25,567 bases of DNA, taken from the IMG/VR virus record IMGVR_UViG_3300017917_001341, positions 1-25,567 of that record. One strand, written 5' to 3'. The notes below the pieces were generated by a model that was not told the origin of the DNA, did no database searches, and worked only from the letters and a program-made list of their open reading frames with translations. The position numbers were made by a program, and so were the translations under genes. The stretch is from a virus. Positions 7,326-14,710 of this stretch are shown piece after piece (the first letter of the stretch is position 1; every line of letters begins with the position of its first letter).

Positions 7326-7883
7326 ATGATTCATTACAACGAAACAGAGTTGATCAAAACAATCAACGAACAGAAACAACAAAGCGTTCAACCCATCACT
7401 TACCGATTCACCAGCACCAAAGAGTATGTAGATCAATTCCCGGTAGCCTATCGTCAATGGCGTGCCGACAGTCATTGTAACTTGATTCATGGCTACGCAT
7501 TTAGCATGAAGTTTTACTTTGGCACCAACGACTTAGACGTTCGCAACTGGGCCGCAGACTACGGTGGACTCAAAGAACTCAAAGAAGTTTTACAAAGCCA
7601 GTTTGACCATACCTTACTAGTAGCACAAGATGATCCTGAATTGGAAACATACAAACTGTTAGAATCAAAAAACATGGCCAAGCTGACCATACTGCCAAGA
7701 TTAGGTTGTGAAGGTCTTGCTGACATGCTATACAAGTATGTGAATGGTGTTTACATTCCTGACTACTGGGGTCCAAGCGAAGCCGCACGTTTATGGTGCT
7801 ATCGTGTAGAAGTTCGTGAAACACAAAGCAACATGGCGTTCCGTGAAGGTCACCGTGAATGGAATGAAGATTTATTTGCTTGA
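7326..7883 (+). CDS. queD: 6-carboxytetrahydropterin synthase-like protein (QueD family)
   Basis: The 185-residue protein matches the QueD/PTPS family, which turns dihydroneopterin triphosphate into 6-carboxy-tetrahydropterin, the second step of preQ0 synthesis. Residues 49-57 (SHCNLIHGY) supply the catalytic Cys51 and the zinc ligand His55, AADYGGLK (76-83) is the family D-x-G-x-L-K segment, and FDHTLL (93-98) gives the Asp94/His95 pair; VEVRET near the end fits the substrate-binding Glu. Two of the three zinc histidines of E. coli QueD are replaced (AHR by AYR, HGH by HGY), a pattern I associate with a phage/alphaproteobacterial QueD subfamily; His50 may compensate. It has its own promoter and works with FolE and QueE in this window. 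Confidence 0.82.
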   Translation: MIHYNETELIKTINEQKQQSVQPITYRFTSTKEYVDQFPVAYRQWRADSHCNLIHGYAFSMKFYFGTNDLDVRNWAADYGGLKELKEVLQSQFDHTLLVAQDDPELETYKLLESKNMAKLTILPRLGCEGLADMLYKYVNGVYIPDYWGPSEAARLWCYRVEVRETQSNMAFREGHREWNEDLFA

Positions 7884-7960
7884 TAAACGGCGTATATAAG
7901 TATATGTCGTAGAGGGCCTAGCGGCAAATTGCTCCTACCATTTTTACTATAAAACAATCA

Positions 7961-8593
7961 ATGAAAATTTTCCTTACTGGTGCCAGCTCGGGTGTAGGCC
8001 GAGCATGTTATGATTTGCTTAAAGACCAACATCAAGTAGTTGCGCCAACCAGTCAAGAATTTAATCTAGGTCAATTTGATCAGGTGAGTTCTATAGACTT
8101 ATCTGACATAGATTGTGTTATCAATTGTGCTGGGGTAAATCCTGGCAGTTATCAAGGCTGGAAAAACAACACCTGGCAGAATCAACAAAATCAAGTTGAC
8201 GTAAATTTTACCGGGGCACTTTTTTTAATCAAGCAATATGTTTCTCAAAGAAACCAAGGGCACTTTGTTTACTTGACCAGCAACAACATTGACGATCCTA
8301 TTGCCCATAATATATTTTATACAGCTGCCAAACATGCTCTTAGATACAGTGTTCAAACCATAAGAAAAGAGTGCCCAGACATTGTTTTCACTGAGGTATG
8401 CCCAGGAAAAATAAAAACCAACATGCTCAAACAAAACTATGGAACTGCCAAATCAGCAGAAGAAATTGAGCAAATTTACAATCAAGCACCATTTTTATCT
8501 GCTGTTGAAGTGGCAAAGTGTATTGTGCATGCCATCGATCATAAAATAGATCACATCACAATTTTACCCCATAACAGTGCTCAAAATAAGTAA
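7961..8593 (+). CDS. short-chain dehydrogenase/reductase
   Basis: This is a 210-residue classical SDR with a Rossmann fold. The cofactor loop is TGASSGVG (residues 6-13), NCAG is at 55-58, and the catalytic set is Ser107 in YLTSNN, Tyr120 and Lys124 in FYTAAKHA (YxxxK), with the PGKIKT segment after it. It is somewhat shorter than typical SDRs (about 250 residues) because the specificity loop is compact. It would oxidise or reduce an alcohol or ketone using NAD(P)H; the substrate is unknown, but a second SDR at 11892 and the glycosyltransferases next door point to sugar or sugar-nucleotide chemistry. The 77-nt gap upstream contains AT-rich TATATAAGTATATG and ACTATAAAAC elements but no clear -35/-10 pair. 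Confidence 0.88.
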   Translation: MKIFLTGASSGVGRACYDLLKDQHQVVAPTSQEFNLGQFDQVSSIDLSDIDCVINCAGVNPGSYQGWKNNTWQNQQNQVDVNFTGALFLIKQYVSQRNQGHFVYLTSNNIDDPIAHNIFYTAAKHALRYSVQTIRKECPDIVFTEVCPGKIKTNMLKQNYGTAKSAEEIEQIYNQAPFLSAVEVAKCIVHAIDHKIDHITILPHNSAQNK

Positions 8594-8598
8594 CTATT

Positions 8599-9453
8599 AT
8601 GAAAAAACGTAAATTCAGTATAGCAGTTATGTTGGCAACTCATAAAAGAACAGACGCACTTAGTCGAAGTGTGTTTAGTTTGTTGGACCGCACTAGAGAT
8701 ACTTCTCAAATACAACTTATTTTTGGTATTGACAACAATGACGAAATTGGAACAAATCATTTTGTTGATGTGATACAGCCCGAGTTAGATCGCCGAGGGG
8801 TGGATTATACTGCCCTTAGTTTTGAACCAATGGGTTATTTGTGTCTTAATCAATACTATAACAAAATGTGCGAACATGCCGATGCTGATTGGTTAATGGT
8901 CTGGTGTGACGACGCTATCATGGAAACACAAGATTGGGATGATCGAGTGGTTGAATGCACAGGTGAATTCAAGTTGTTAAAAGCACACGCACACAACGAA
9001 CACCCTTACGCAGTGTTTCCTATCATACCTGCTGAATGGCACGAAATAACTGGATATTATGCCCAGCATCAGATGCTAGATGCCGAAGTCAGTCACATGG
9101 CCTACATGTTAGACGTAATGAAAATCATTGACATTACTATCACACACGATCGTGCAGACCTTACTGGCAATAACAACGACGAAACCAATCGAAAGAAAGT
9201 AATGCTAGAAGGCAATCCTAATAATCCATTGGATTTTCATCATCCAGGCATGCGTGGTCAGCGGGTAATGGACACAGAAAAAATTTCTCAATACATGAAA
9301 TCTTGCGGACTCGATACCTCGTGGTGGGAAGGTGTCAAAGCAGGCAAAAATGATCCGTTTAGTTTGATGGAAGCCAATGACCCAAATGGTCAAACTGTTA
9401 GAATGGCTTTGAAGACCGATTCACAAGGTCGCACCTATGCACAGAAAGTTTAA
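8599..9453 (+). CDS. GT-A-like glycosyltransferase, tandem copy A
   Basis: The 284-residue product starts like a family 2 glycosyltransferase, with a beta strand then ATHKRTDALSRSVFSLL (residues 13-29), IFGIDNNDE (41-49) and DADWLMVWCDDAIM (95-108), where Asp104-Asp105 stand in the DxD-like metal/nucleotide-sugar position. Further conserved stretches are HNEHPY (132-137), an IPAEWHE segment, MLDAEVSHMAYMLD, THDRADLTGN and EGNPNNPLDFHH. Every one of these recurs in the gene that begins 2 nt after its stop, so the pair arose by tandem duplication. No membrane segment is present. Its likely role is transferring a sugar from a nucleotide donor; the acceptor is unknown. There is no strong Shine-Dalgarno before ATG 8599. 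Confidence 0.72.
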   Translation: MKKRKFSIAVMLATHKRTDALSRSVFSLLDRTRDTSQIQLIFGIDNNDEIGTNHFVDVIQPELDRRGVDYTALSFEPMGYLCLNQYYNKMCEHADADWLMVWCDDAIMETQDWDDRVVECTGEFKLLKAHAHNEHPYAVFPIIPAEWHEITGYYAQHQMLDAEVSHMAYMLDVMKIIDITITHDRADLTGNNNDETNRKKVMLEGNPNNPLDFHHPGMRGQRVMDTEKISQYMKSCGLDTSWWEGVKAGKNDPFSLMEANDPNGQTVRMALKTDSQGRTYAQKV

Positions 9454-9455
9454 CA

Positions 9456-10292
9456 ATGTCTACAAAAACCTTTAGTATATCGGTTTTACTACCATCTCGT
9501 GGACGCACCGACGCACTTGAGCGCAGTGTTTCTAGTTTATTAACCTTAGCAGCTGATCCAAAAAAGATACAATTAATTTTTGGATTTGACAACGACGACG
9601 AAGTAGGATCCAACTATTTTTTAGAAAAAATGTTACCATGGTTGGACCAACAACAGGCCAACTATACTGCTTTGTCGTTTGACAGCATGGGCTACGAAGG
9701 TCTCAATCATTATTACAACAGCCTAGCAGAAAACGCTGACGCTGATTGGTTGTTTGTTTGGAACGACGACTGTATCATGAATACCGCTGGATGGGACAAC
9801 GTGATAAGACAATATGATGGAAAATTTTGTATTCAGAAAGTGCATACACACAACGAACACCCTTACAGTATTTTTCCAATAGTGCCTGCTGTGTGGGTAG
9901 AAACACTGGGACGACTTAGCCGTCATCAAATGATTGACGCTGAGATTAGCCAAATTGCTTATATGCTGGATGCAATTCAAATTGTTGACATTGATGTGAC
10001 ACATGATCGCACAGACCTAACCGGTAACCAATCCAATGAACCGCCCAAGCCCAGAGTAAGATACGAAGGCAATCCAGAAAATCCTCTGGACTTTCATCAT
10101 ATTATGACCATACAACATCGCATGGACGATACTGAAAAACTTTCTGACCTTATGAAATCTCGGGGCATGGACACTACCTTTTGGACCAATATCAAACTCA
10201 ACAAACAAGACCCATGGGAAAAACTCAAAAAGAATGATATAAATCATCATATGGTTCACTTTGACGGTCCGGAGGTAACATGTCAAATATAG
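9456..10292 (+). CDS. GT-A-like glycosyltransferase, tandem copy B
   Basis: The 278-residue paralogue of the preceding gene is collinear with it: LLPSRGRTDALERSVSSLL (11-29), IFGFDNDDEVGSNYF (41-55), DADWLFVWNDDCIM with Asp104-Asp105 (95-108), HNEHPY, IVPAVW, QMIDAEISQIAYMLD, THDRTDLTGN and EGNPENPLDFHH. The C-termini differ most, which is where acceptor specificity might have changed. A stretch of about 19 identical bases around the HNEHPY codons (near 8993 and 9851) shows that the duplication is not very old or is kept similar. The end overlaps the next gene by 13 nt, and the next gene's GGAGGT Shine-Dalgarno lies inside this coding sequence. Confidence 0.72.
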   Translation: MSTKTFSISVLLPSRGRTDALERSVSSLLTLAADPKKIQLIFGFDNDDEVGSNYFLEKMLPWLDQQQANYTALSFDSMGYEGLNHYYNSLAENADADWLFVWNDDCIMNTAGWDNVIRQYDGKFCIQKVHTHNEHPYSIFPIVPAVWVETLGRLSRHQMIDAEISQIAYMLDAIQIVDIDVTHDRTDLTGNQSNEPPKPRVRYEGNPENPLDFHHIMTIQHRMDDTEKLSDLMKSRGMDTTFWTNIKLNKQDPWEKLKKNDINHHMVHFDGPEVTCQI

Positions 10293-11491
10293 CAGTAAGC
10301 CAACTAGTTACGCATTGTTTAATTTCTGGGGAACCTGTTGAGAAAATTTTAGATTTTGGTCAACATCCCTATGCTGATACCTTTGTTTCTGATCAACAAT
10401 ATTCACTCAGTGAACCGGTTTTTCCACTACAAGTTTATATGAATTCTGATTCGGGCAGTGTTCAACTAGGCTACATCAGCGACGCATCCGAACGTTATAA
10501 TTTGTATTCGTATAGTTACACTTCTAGTAACAGCCAAACTTCAAGAGATCACTGGGACGAATTGGCCGAGTATGTTAAATCGACCTATGGCAACGACCGT
10601 TTGGTTGTTGAAGTAGGCAGCAATGATGGATATCTAATAGGTCAATTTGCCAAGGGATTAGGTATTGATAGTTCGCAAGACATGTGTGGCATTGCCATGG
10701 AGCGAGGTATTAATACTCTCAATGCCTTGTTTGATGTAATGGTAGCTGACCATGTGCGCGAAACCCATGGACCTGCTAACGCAGTGTTGGCCAACAATGT
10801 GTTCAACCATGCCAACGATCCTGTGGGCTTTGCCATAGCAGTTTCCAAACTGTTAGATGACACAGGCGTGTTTATATTTGAAGTTCCTTATTGGGGATGG
10901 ATGGTTACCAATGGTAAATTCCCCGACATGGTCTATCATGAGCATCCAAGTTACTTTACAGTTAAAAGTGCTCAAACATTATTAGAACGTGCTGGACTTA
11001 CTATTACGGATTTTGAACTGGTCAACTATCACGGACAGAGTTTGCGTATAACAGCTCGCAAAGGACAAGCAAGGTCAGACAAAGTAACAAAGGCCATTAG
11101 AGAAGAAACCGAACAAGGCTTGTTTAATCCTGAGTTTTATGCCAGCTTACAAGACAAATTAGTAAAAGCCAAAGTAGAATGGTTGAACAAATTTTATCAA
11201 CTGCTCAGTGACGATCCACAGGCTGTGATCATTGGAGTAGGTGCTGCTGCCAAGGCCAACACATGGTTACGATGGCACGGTCTTGACGCAACAGTAATTA
11301 AGTGTATTACAGATTCTAGTCCTTACAAGCAAGGCAAATACACTCCGTTAACACGTATTCCTATCTGCAGTGACGAAGAATTTGCCAACCATACCAATCC
11401 ATATGCACTTGTGCTAAGTTGGAACATCGGCGAACCACTACGACAAGCACTACTCGAAATCAATCCTAACACAAGGTTTATATCACAATGA
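10280..11491 (+). CDS. SAM-dependent sugar C-methyltransferase-like protein
   Basis: The 403-residue protein has the three-part layout of NDP-hexose C-methyltransferases. Residues 1-80 correspond to the putative zinc-binding domain (LDFGQHPYADTF), 108-240 to the SAM domain (VEVGSNDGY at 110-118, NNVFNHANDP, then PDMVYHEHPSYF at 215-226), and the last 150 to the C-terminal Rossmann-like domain (IIGVGAAAKANTWL). YHEHPSYF is the family's characteristic His/Glu-rich catalytic region. The N-terminal domain has only one cysteine (Cys13), where the family normally has four, so zinc is probably not bound. A GGAGGT Shine-Dalgarno lies just upstream of ATG 10280. It probably methylates C-3 of a keto-sugar nucleotide and is coupled (ATGA) to a cupin sugar isomerase-like gene. 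Confidence 0.85.
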   Translation: MSNIAVSQLVTHCLISGEPVEKILDFGQHPYADTFVSDQQYSLSEPVFPLQVYMNSDSGSVQLGYISDASERYNLYSYSYTSSNSQTSRDHWDELAEYVKSTYGNDRLVVEVGSNDGYLIGQFAKGLGIDSSQDMCGIAMERGINTLNALFDVMVADHVRETHGPANAVLANNVFNHANDPVGFAIAVSKLLDDTGVFIFEVPYWGWMVTNGKFPDMVYHEHPSYFTVKSAQTLLERAGLTITDFELVNYHGQSLRITARKGQARSDKVTKAIREETEQGLFNPEFYASLQDKLVKAKVEWLNKFYQLLSDDPQAVIIGVGAAAKANTWLRWHGLDATVIKCITDSSPYKQGKYTPLTRIPICSDEEFANHTNPYALVLSWNIGEPLRQALLEINPNTRFISQ

Positions 11492-11895
11492 AACACTACA
11501 ACATCTACAACAACACAGAACCCGGCCTAGGTAGCTTTGCTGATGATCGCGGAACTATTACAGATATCTTCCACTTGATTGATATGAACTCTGCGTGTTT
11601 GATTACCAACACACCAGGTGCTGTTCGTGCCAATCACTATCACAAGCACACAACACAGTTCACCTATATTCTGAGTGGCAGTTTAGACTACTACAGTAAA
11701 CCTGTAGACTCAGAGGAACCAGCCAATGTGATCACTGCTGGTGCTGGCGATTTTATTATTTCAGAACCAAACGAGATTCATGCCTGGCGCACAGGCCCAG
11801 AAGGTTGCACCCTTATTGCTTTTGCCAAGGGTCCACGTGGCGGAGAAGATTACGAAAACGACACGTTCCGAGTAGCCAGTATTATTCCTGAATGA
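11488..11895 (+). CDS. cupin protein, possible sugar-nucleotide isomerase
   Basis: This is a 135-residue single-domain cupin. The metal or active-site segment is RANHYHKHTTQFTYILSGSL (residues 47-66; His50, His52 and His54 in cupin motif 1), and motif 2 is around GAGDFIISEPNEIHAW. The N-terminal DDRGTITDI followed by a short strand resembles FdtA/WxcM-type dTDP-4-keto-hexose 3,4-isomerases, but also the broad polysaccharide-biosynthesis cupin group. The position directly between a sugar C-methyltransferase and an SDR, with ATGA overlaps on both sides, favours a step in modified-sugar synthesis. The exact reaction cannot be read from the sequence. Confidence 0.75.
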   Translation: MKHYNIYNNTEPGLGSFADDRGTITDIFHLIDMNSACLITNTPGAVRANHYHKHTTQFTYILSGSLDYYSKPVDSEEPANVITAGAGDFIISEPNEIHAWRTGPEGCTLIAFAKGPRGGEDYENDTFRVASIIPE

Positions 11896-12488
11896 CCCGG
11901 GTCGCTGTGATCTTTGGTGCTCGCGGTGGCATTGGAGCCGCAACACGAGAAGAATTTCTAGCAGCTGGATATCGTGTGGTTCCAGTCAACAGTCTTGGAG
12001 TTGATTTTGGTCAACCCAACTGTTACGAAAAAACCTCGGCCATTTTGTCAGTCGAGCCAGATGTCATAGTCAATTGCGTAGGGCACATTGATAAAACCAA
12101 TCTGGAAACCCATCATAAAACTCTAGATATCAATCTTGGTAGTAATTGGGCAATTTTAAGCCATTACATAAAAACCCCTCCCACCAAGCCACTAAAAATC
12201 ATCATGGTAGGATCCAGTGCTTATCGTGGCGGACGTCGAGACTATATTTTATACTCGGCCTCCAAAGCGGCACTATATAATGTGTGGCAAGGAGCATGTG
12301 ATTATTTTGGTGAAAGCGACATGGTTTCCATTGGTTTGATCAATCCTACAAGAACACGCACTCCCATGATAGACATGACTACTACAGCATTTTGTTATGA
12401 GCCCAAAGAAGTAGCACAACTAATATTAAAAATGGCATCAAGTGACACAAATCAATTGGTGGACATGAAGTATCCAGAGGAGATATAA
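11892..12488 (+). CDS. short-chain dehydrogenase/reductase
   Basis: This 198-residue SDR starts at an ATGA overlap. The cofactor loop reads GARGGIGAA (9-17), NCVG is at 61-64, the catalytic serine is within VGSSAYRGG (Ser108 or Ser109), and Tyr121/Lys125 form the YxxxK in YSASKAA. The NPTRTRTPM segment follows, as in classical SDRs. It is unlike the SDR at 7961 outside these motifs. It would reduce a keto group or oxidise an alcohol, and its place in the sugar block suggests a keto-sugar reductase. Its final TAA overlaps the ATG of the next gene (TAATG). Confidence 0.87.
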   Translation: MTRVAVIFGARGGIGAATREEFLAAGYRVVPVNSLGVDFGQPNCYEKTSAILSVEPDVIVNCVGHIDKTNLETHHKTLDINLGSNWAILSHYIKTPPTKPLKIIMVGSSAYRGGRRDYILYSASKAALYNVWQGACDYFGESDMVSIGLINPTRTRTPMIDMTTTAFCYEPKEVAQLILKMASSDTNQLVDMKYPEEI

Positions 12489-13261
12489 TGAAAATTGGTA
12501 TTATCGGTAAAGGCACTGTAGGTAAAGCAGTTTATGAAGGCCTAAATCATATGGGTCATCAAATGAGTTTTTTTGATCCTGCGTATGAAGGATCTCAATT
12601 AAAAGACGTGTTGGACACAGACGTGGTATTTCTTTCTGTGCCTACCAATCAAGCATCAAATGGTGATTGCGACACCAGTATTGTAGAAAAGGTTGTTGAA
12701 GAACTAAATCAAGCCGAATACAAAGGACTTGTTGGACTCAAGAGCACTTGTGTTCCTGGCACTTGTGATCGATTATCCAAACAGTATCCTGCCTTGCGCA
12801 TTTGTAGTGTGCCAGAATTCCTACGTGCCAAAACAGCACTAGCCGACTTTATGTATAATCATGACTTGTTGGTCATTGGTAGCGACCGTGTAGAAGATTT
12901 TGAAACAATCAAACGTATCCATGGTCACTTGCCAAAAAACGTTGCCTGTGTTAAACCTACCGAAGCAGAAGTAATCAAATACTTCAACAATGTGAATCAT
13001 TCAGTGCAGATTATATTTGCCAACATTGCCTATGAAGTATGTAAGAAGTTGGGTGTTCACTATGATGCGGTATATCATGCCATCAGCAAGCGTGAATGTT
13101 TCAATCCAGCTTACTTGATGTGTAACGAAAACCTACGTGGCTTTGGTGGTCATTGCTTGCCCAAAGACACCAGCGCCTGGCGCAATCTTGTTCGAGATCT
13201 AGGCTTGCCATACGAAATGATTGATGCTGTAATCAAAGACAATGAAAAGATTAACAAATGA
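12488..13261 (+). CDS. UDP-glucose/GDP-mannose dehydrogenase-like, C-terminal domain absent
   Basis: The 257-residue protein matches the first two domains of nucleotide-sugar 6-dehydrogenases. GKGTVG at 7-12 is the NAD loop, VFLSVPT at 47-53, STCVPGT at 86-92, PEFLRAKTALAD at 109-120, the Lys164 region EAEVIKYFNNV, and the catalytic Cys223 in GFGGHCLPKDT. Normal members have 390-450 residues, with a C-terminal UDP-binding domain that is missing here. The stop is followed directly (ATGA) by a healthy epimerase gene, so truncation is not obviously recent decay. It could act on UDP-sugar with altered binding, or oxidise another substrate. GAGGAG precedes the start. Confidence 0.82.
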   Translation: MKIGIIGKGTVGKAVYEGLNHMGHQMSFFDPAYEGSQLKDVLDTDVVFLSVPTNQASNGDCDTSIVEKVVEELNQAEYKGLVGLKSTCVPGTCDRLSKQYPALRICSVPEFLRAKTALADFMYNHDLLVIGSDRVEDFETIKRIHGHLPKNVACVKPTEAEVIKYFNNVNHSVQIIFANIAYEVCKKLGVHYDAVYHAISKRECFNPAYLMCNENLRGFGGHCLPKDTSAWRNLVRDLGLPYEMIDAVIKDNEKINK

Positions 13262-14148
13262 GTAAAATACTAGTAACAGGAGCCAGCGGACTATTAGGCA
13301 CAGAGTTTTGCCGTCAACTCAAAGCAGCCGGACACGAAGTCTGGGCACTAGACAATCACAGTAGGTCATCGTCGATTCCAGACTGCAATCAATTTGTCAG
13401 CGCAGATCTACAGGTAGCATTGGTCTATGAAACCTTGCCCAAGGACTTTGATTACATTTATCACTACGGTGCTATCAACGGCACAACTAATTTTTATGAA
13501 CGTCCAAATGAAGTTTTGAAAACAAATTTTGTCAGCGACTTAAATATATTTGAATTTGCTAGTCAATGCCCTAATTTAAAACGCCTTGTGTATGCTAGTT
13601 CAAGCGAAATTGTTAGTGACGATCCCGCAAGTCCAGTTCCTGAGAATTTAGACATTATGATCAAGAACATTCACAATGCTCGTTGGAGTTATCGTTTGGC
13701 CAAAGTTACCAGTGAAAACTATCTAGCCAATAGCAACTTGCCTTATGTTATGTTGCGTTACTTTAATGTGTATGGCGAGAACTCAAAGAAAGGTCACTTC
13801 CTAGGTGACCAAATCGACAAGATCCGTAATGGTGTGTTCACTGTAATCGGCTCACAAGAAACTCGTAGCTTCTGCCATGTGTCGGATGCTATCCGTGCCA
13901 GTATCTATGTGGCCGAAAACGTCAATCGTGAATTGGTCAACATTGGTAACGATCGCGAAATATCAATTGGTGATGCTGTTAAGGTTATCGCTGATGTAAT
14001 GGGACATCCAGATGCTGTGTTTGAACAGTTACCAAGCAAAGCTGGTAGTGTAGCTAACCGTCGTCCAGATATTACCAAATTGCGTAGTATCATGCCCGAC
14101 TACGAACCAATGAGTTTTGAACAAGGAATTAGATCAATTCTTGCTTGA
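13258..14148 (+). CDS. NAD-dependent epimerase/dehydratase (extended SDR)
   Basis: The 296-residue extended SDR has TGASGLLG (7-14) for NAD binding, YASSSEIV (112-119) with the catalytic Ser, and Tyr145/Lys149 in WSYRLAKVTSE, then LRYFNVYG (166-173) and RSFCHVSDA, the usual sugar-nucleotide contact segments. Length and motifs fit UDP-glucuronate decarboxylases, dTDP-glucose 4,6-dehydratases and UDP-glucose 4-epimerases; sequence alone does not separate these. Directly after a UDP-sugar dehydrogenase-like gene, a UDP-glucuronate-processing role is the simplest idea. It is the last gene of the coupled run from 10280; the promoter for the next gene overlaps its stop. Confidence 0.87.
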   Translation: MSKILVTGASGLLGTEFCRQLKAAGHEVWALDNHSRSSSIPDCNQFVSADLQVALVYETLPKDFDYIYHYGAINGTTNFYERPNEVLKTNFVSDLNIFEFASQCPNLKRLVYASSSEIVSDDPASPVPENLDIMIKNIHNARWSYRLAKVTSENYLANSNLPYVMLRYFNVYGENSKKGHFLGDQIDKIRNGVFTVIGSQETRSFCHVSDAIRASIYVAENVNRELVNIGNDREISIGDAVKVIADVMGHPDAVFEQLPSKAGSVANRRPDITKLRSIMPDYEPMSFEQGIRSILA

Positions 14149-14173
14149 CAATCCAAATACAGTCGTGTAAAAT
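14145..14173 (+). promoter_or_regulatory. sigma70-type promoter immediately before the phosphoribosyltransferase gene
   Basis: TTGACA at 14145-14150 and TAAAAT at 14168-14173 are 17 bp apart. The -35 box overlaps the TGA stop of the epimerase gene (14146-14148). The -10 ends only 6 nt before ATG 14180, so the expected transcription start falls on or next to the start codon, which would give a leaderless mRNA. Confidence 0.68.
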
Positions 14174-14179
14174 AACTGT

Positions 14180-14710
14180 ATGAAGAAAATCTATTATACC
14201 TGGTCTGACGTTGAATCTCAAACACAAGAGATCCTGCGTCAGATTTCCTTATCCGATTGGCGACCAGACTATGTTGTAGGCCTAACACGTGGCGGATTGA
14301 CGCCAGCTAATTTGATTAGTCAATACTTAGAAGTTCCTATGGAATGTCTTAAAGTAAGCCTACGTGATACTAGCACAACCGAAAGCAATACCTGGATGGC
14401 TCAGGATGCGTTTGGTGGCTATACCGATGCTGATAATCCTAAACGCTACATACACAAGAACATTCTTATTGTTGACGATATCAATGATTCAGGTGCTACC
14501 CTAAACTGGATCATGCAGGACTGGCCACAAGGTTGTCATCCCGACAACGTGCTATGGTCAAACATTTGGAACAACAATGTTCGATTTGCTGTATTAGTTA
14601 ATAATGCGGCCAGTGAGTTCAAACGTATAGATTATTCAGCTGTAGATATTGACAAGGCCGAAGAGCCTAGTTGGATTGTGTTTCCATGGGAGGACTGGTG
14701 GAAGAAATAG
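14180..14710 (+). CDS. purine-type phosphoribosyltransferase
   Basis: The 176-residue type I phosphoribosyltransferase has VVGLTRGGLTPANLI (32-46) as the PPi-loop region and ILIVDDINDSGATL (95-108) as the PRPP-binding motif, with the C-terminal PSWIVFPWEDWW typical of Gpt/Hpt-like purine enzymes. It would salvage a purine base (or an analogue) to its nucleotide using PRPP. In a phage with FolE/QueD/QueE, use of a deazapurine base is conceivable but speculative. No Shine-Dalgarno precedes ATG 14180, and the promoter lies so close that the message may be leaderless; the native-looking MKKIYYTW start argues against a later start. It overlaps the FkbM gene. Confidence 0.88.
   Translation: MKKIYYTWSDVESQTQEILRQISLSDWRPDYVVGLTRGGLTPANLISQYLEVPMECLKVSLRDTSTTESNTWMAQDAFGGYTDADNPKRYIHKNILIVDDINDSGATLNWIMQDWPQGCHPDNVLWSNIWNNNVRFAVLVNNAASEFKRIDYSAVDIDKAEEPSWIVFPWEDWWKK

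Noticed and set aside
7884-7960. AT-rich TATATAAGTATATG and TATAAAAC elements before the SDR gene
   Set aside because: Neither has a -35 partner at proper spacing and neither matches the late element well enough to annotate.
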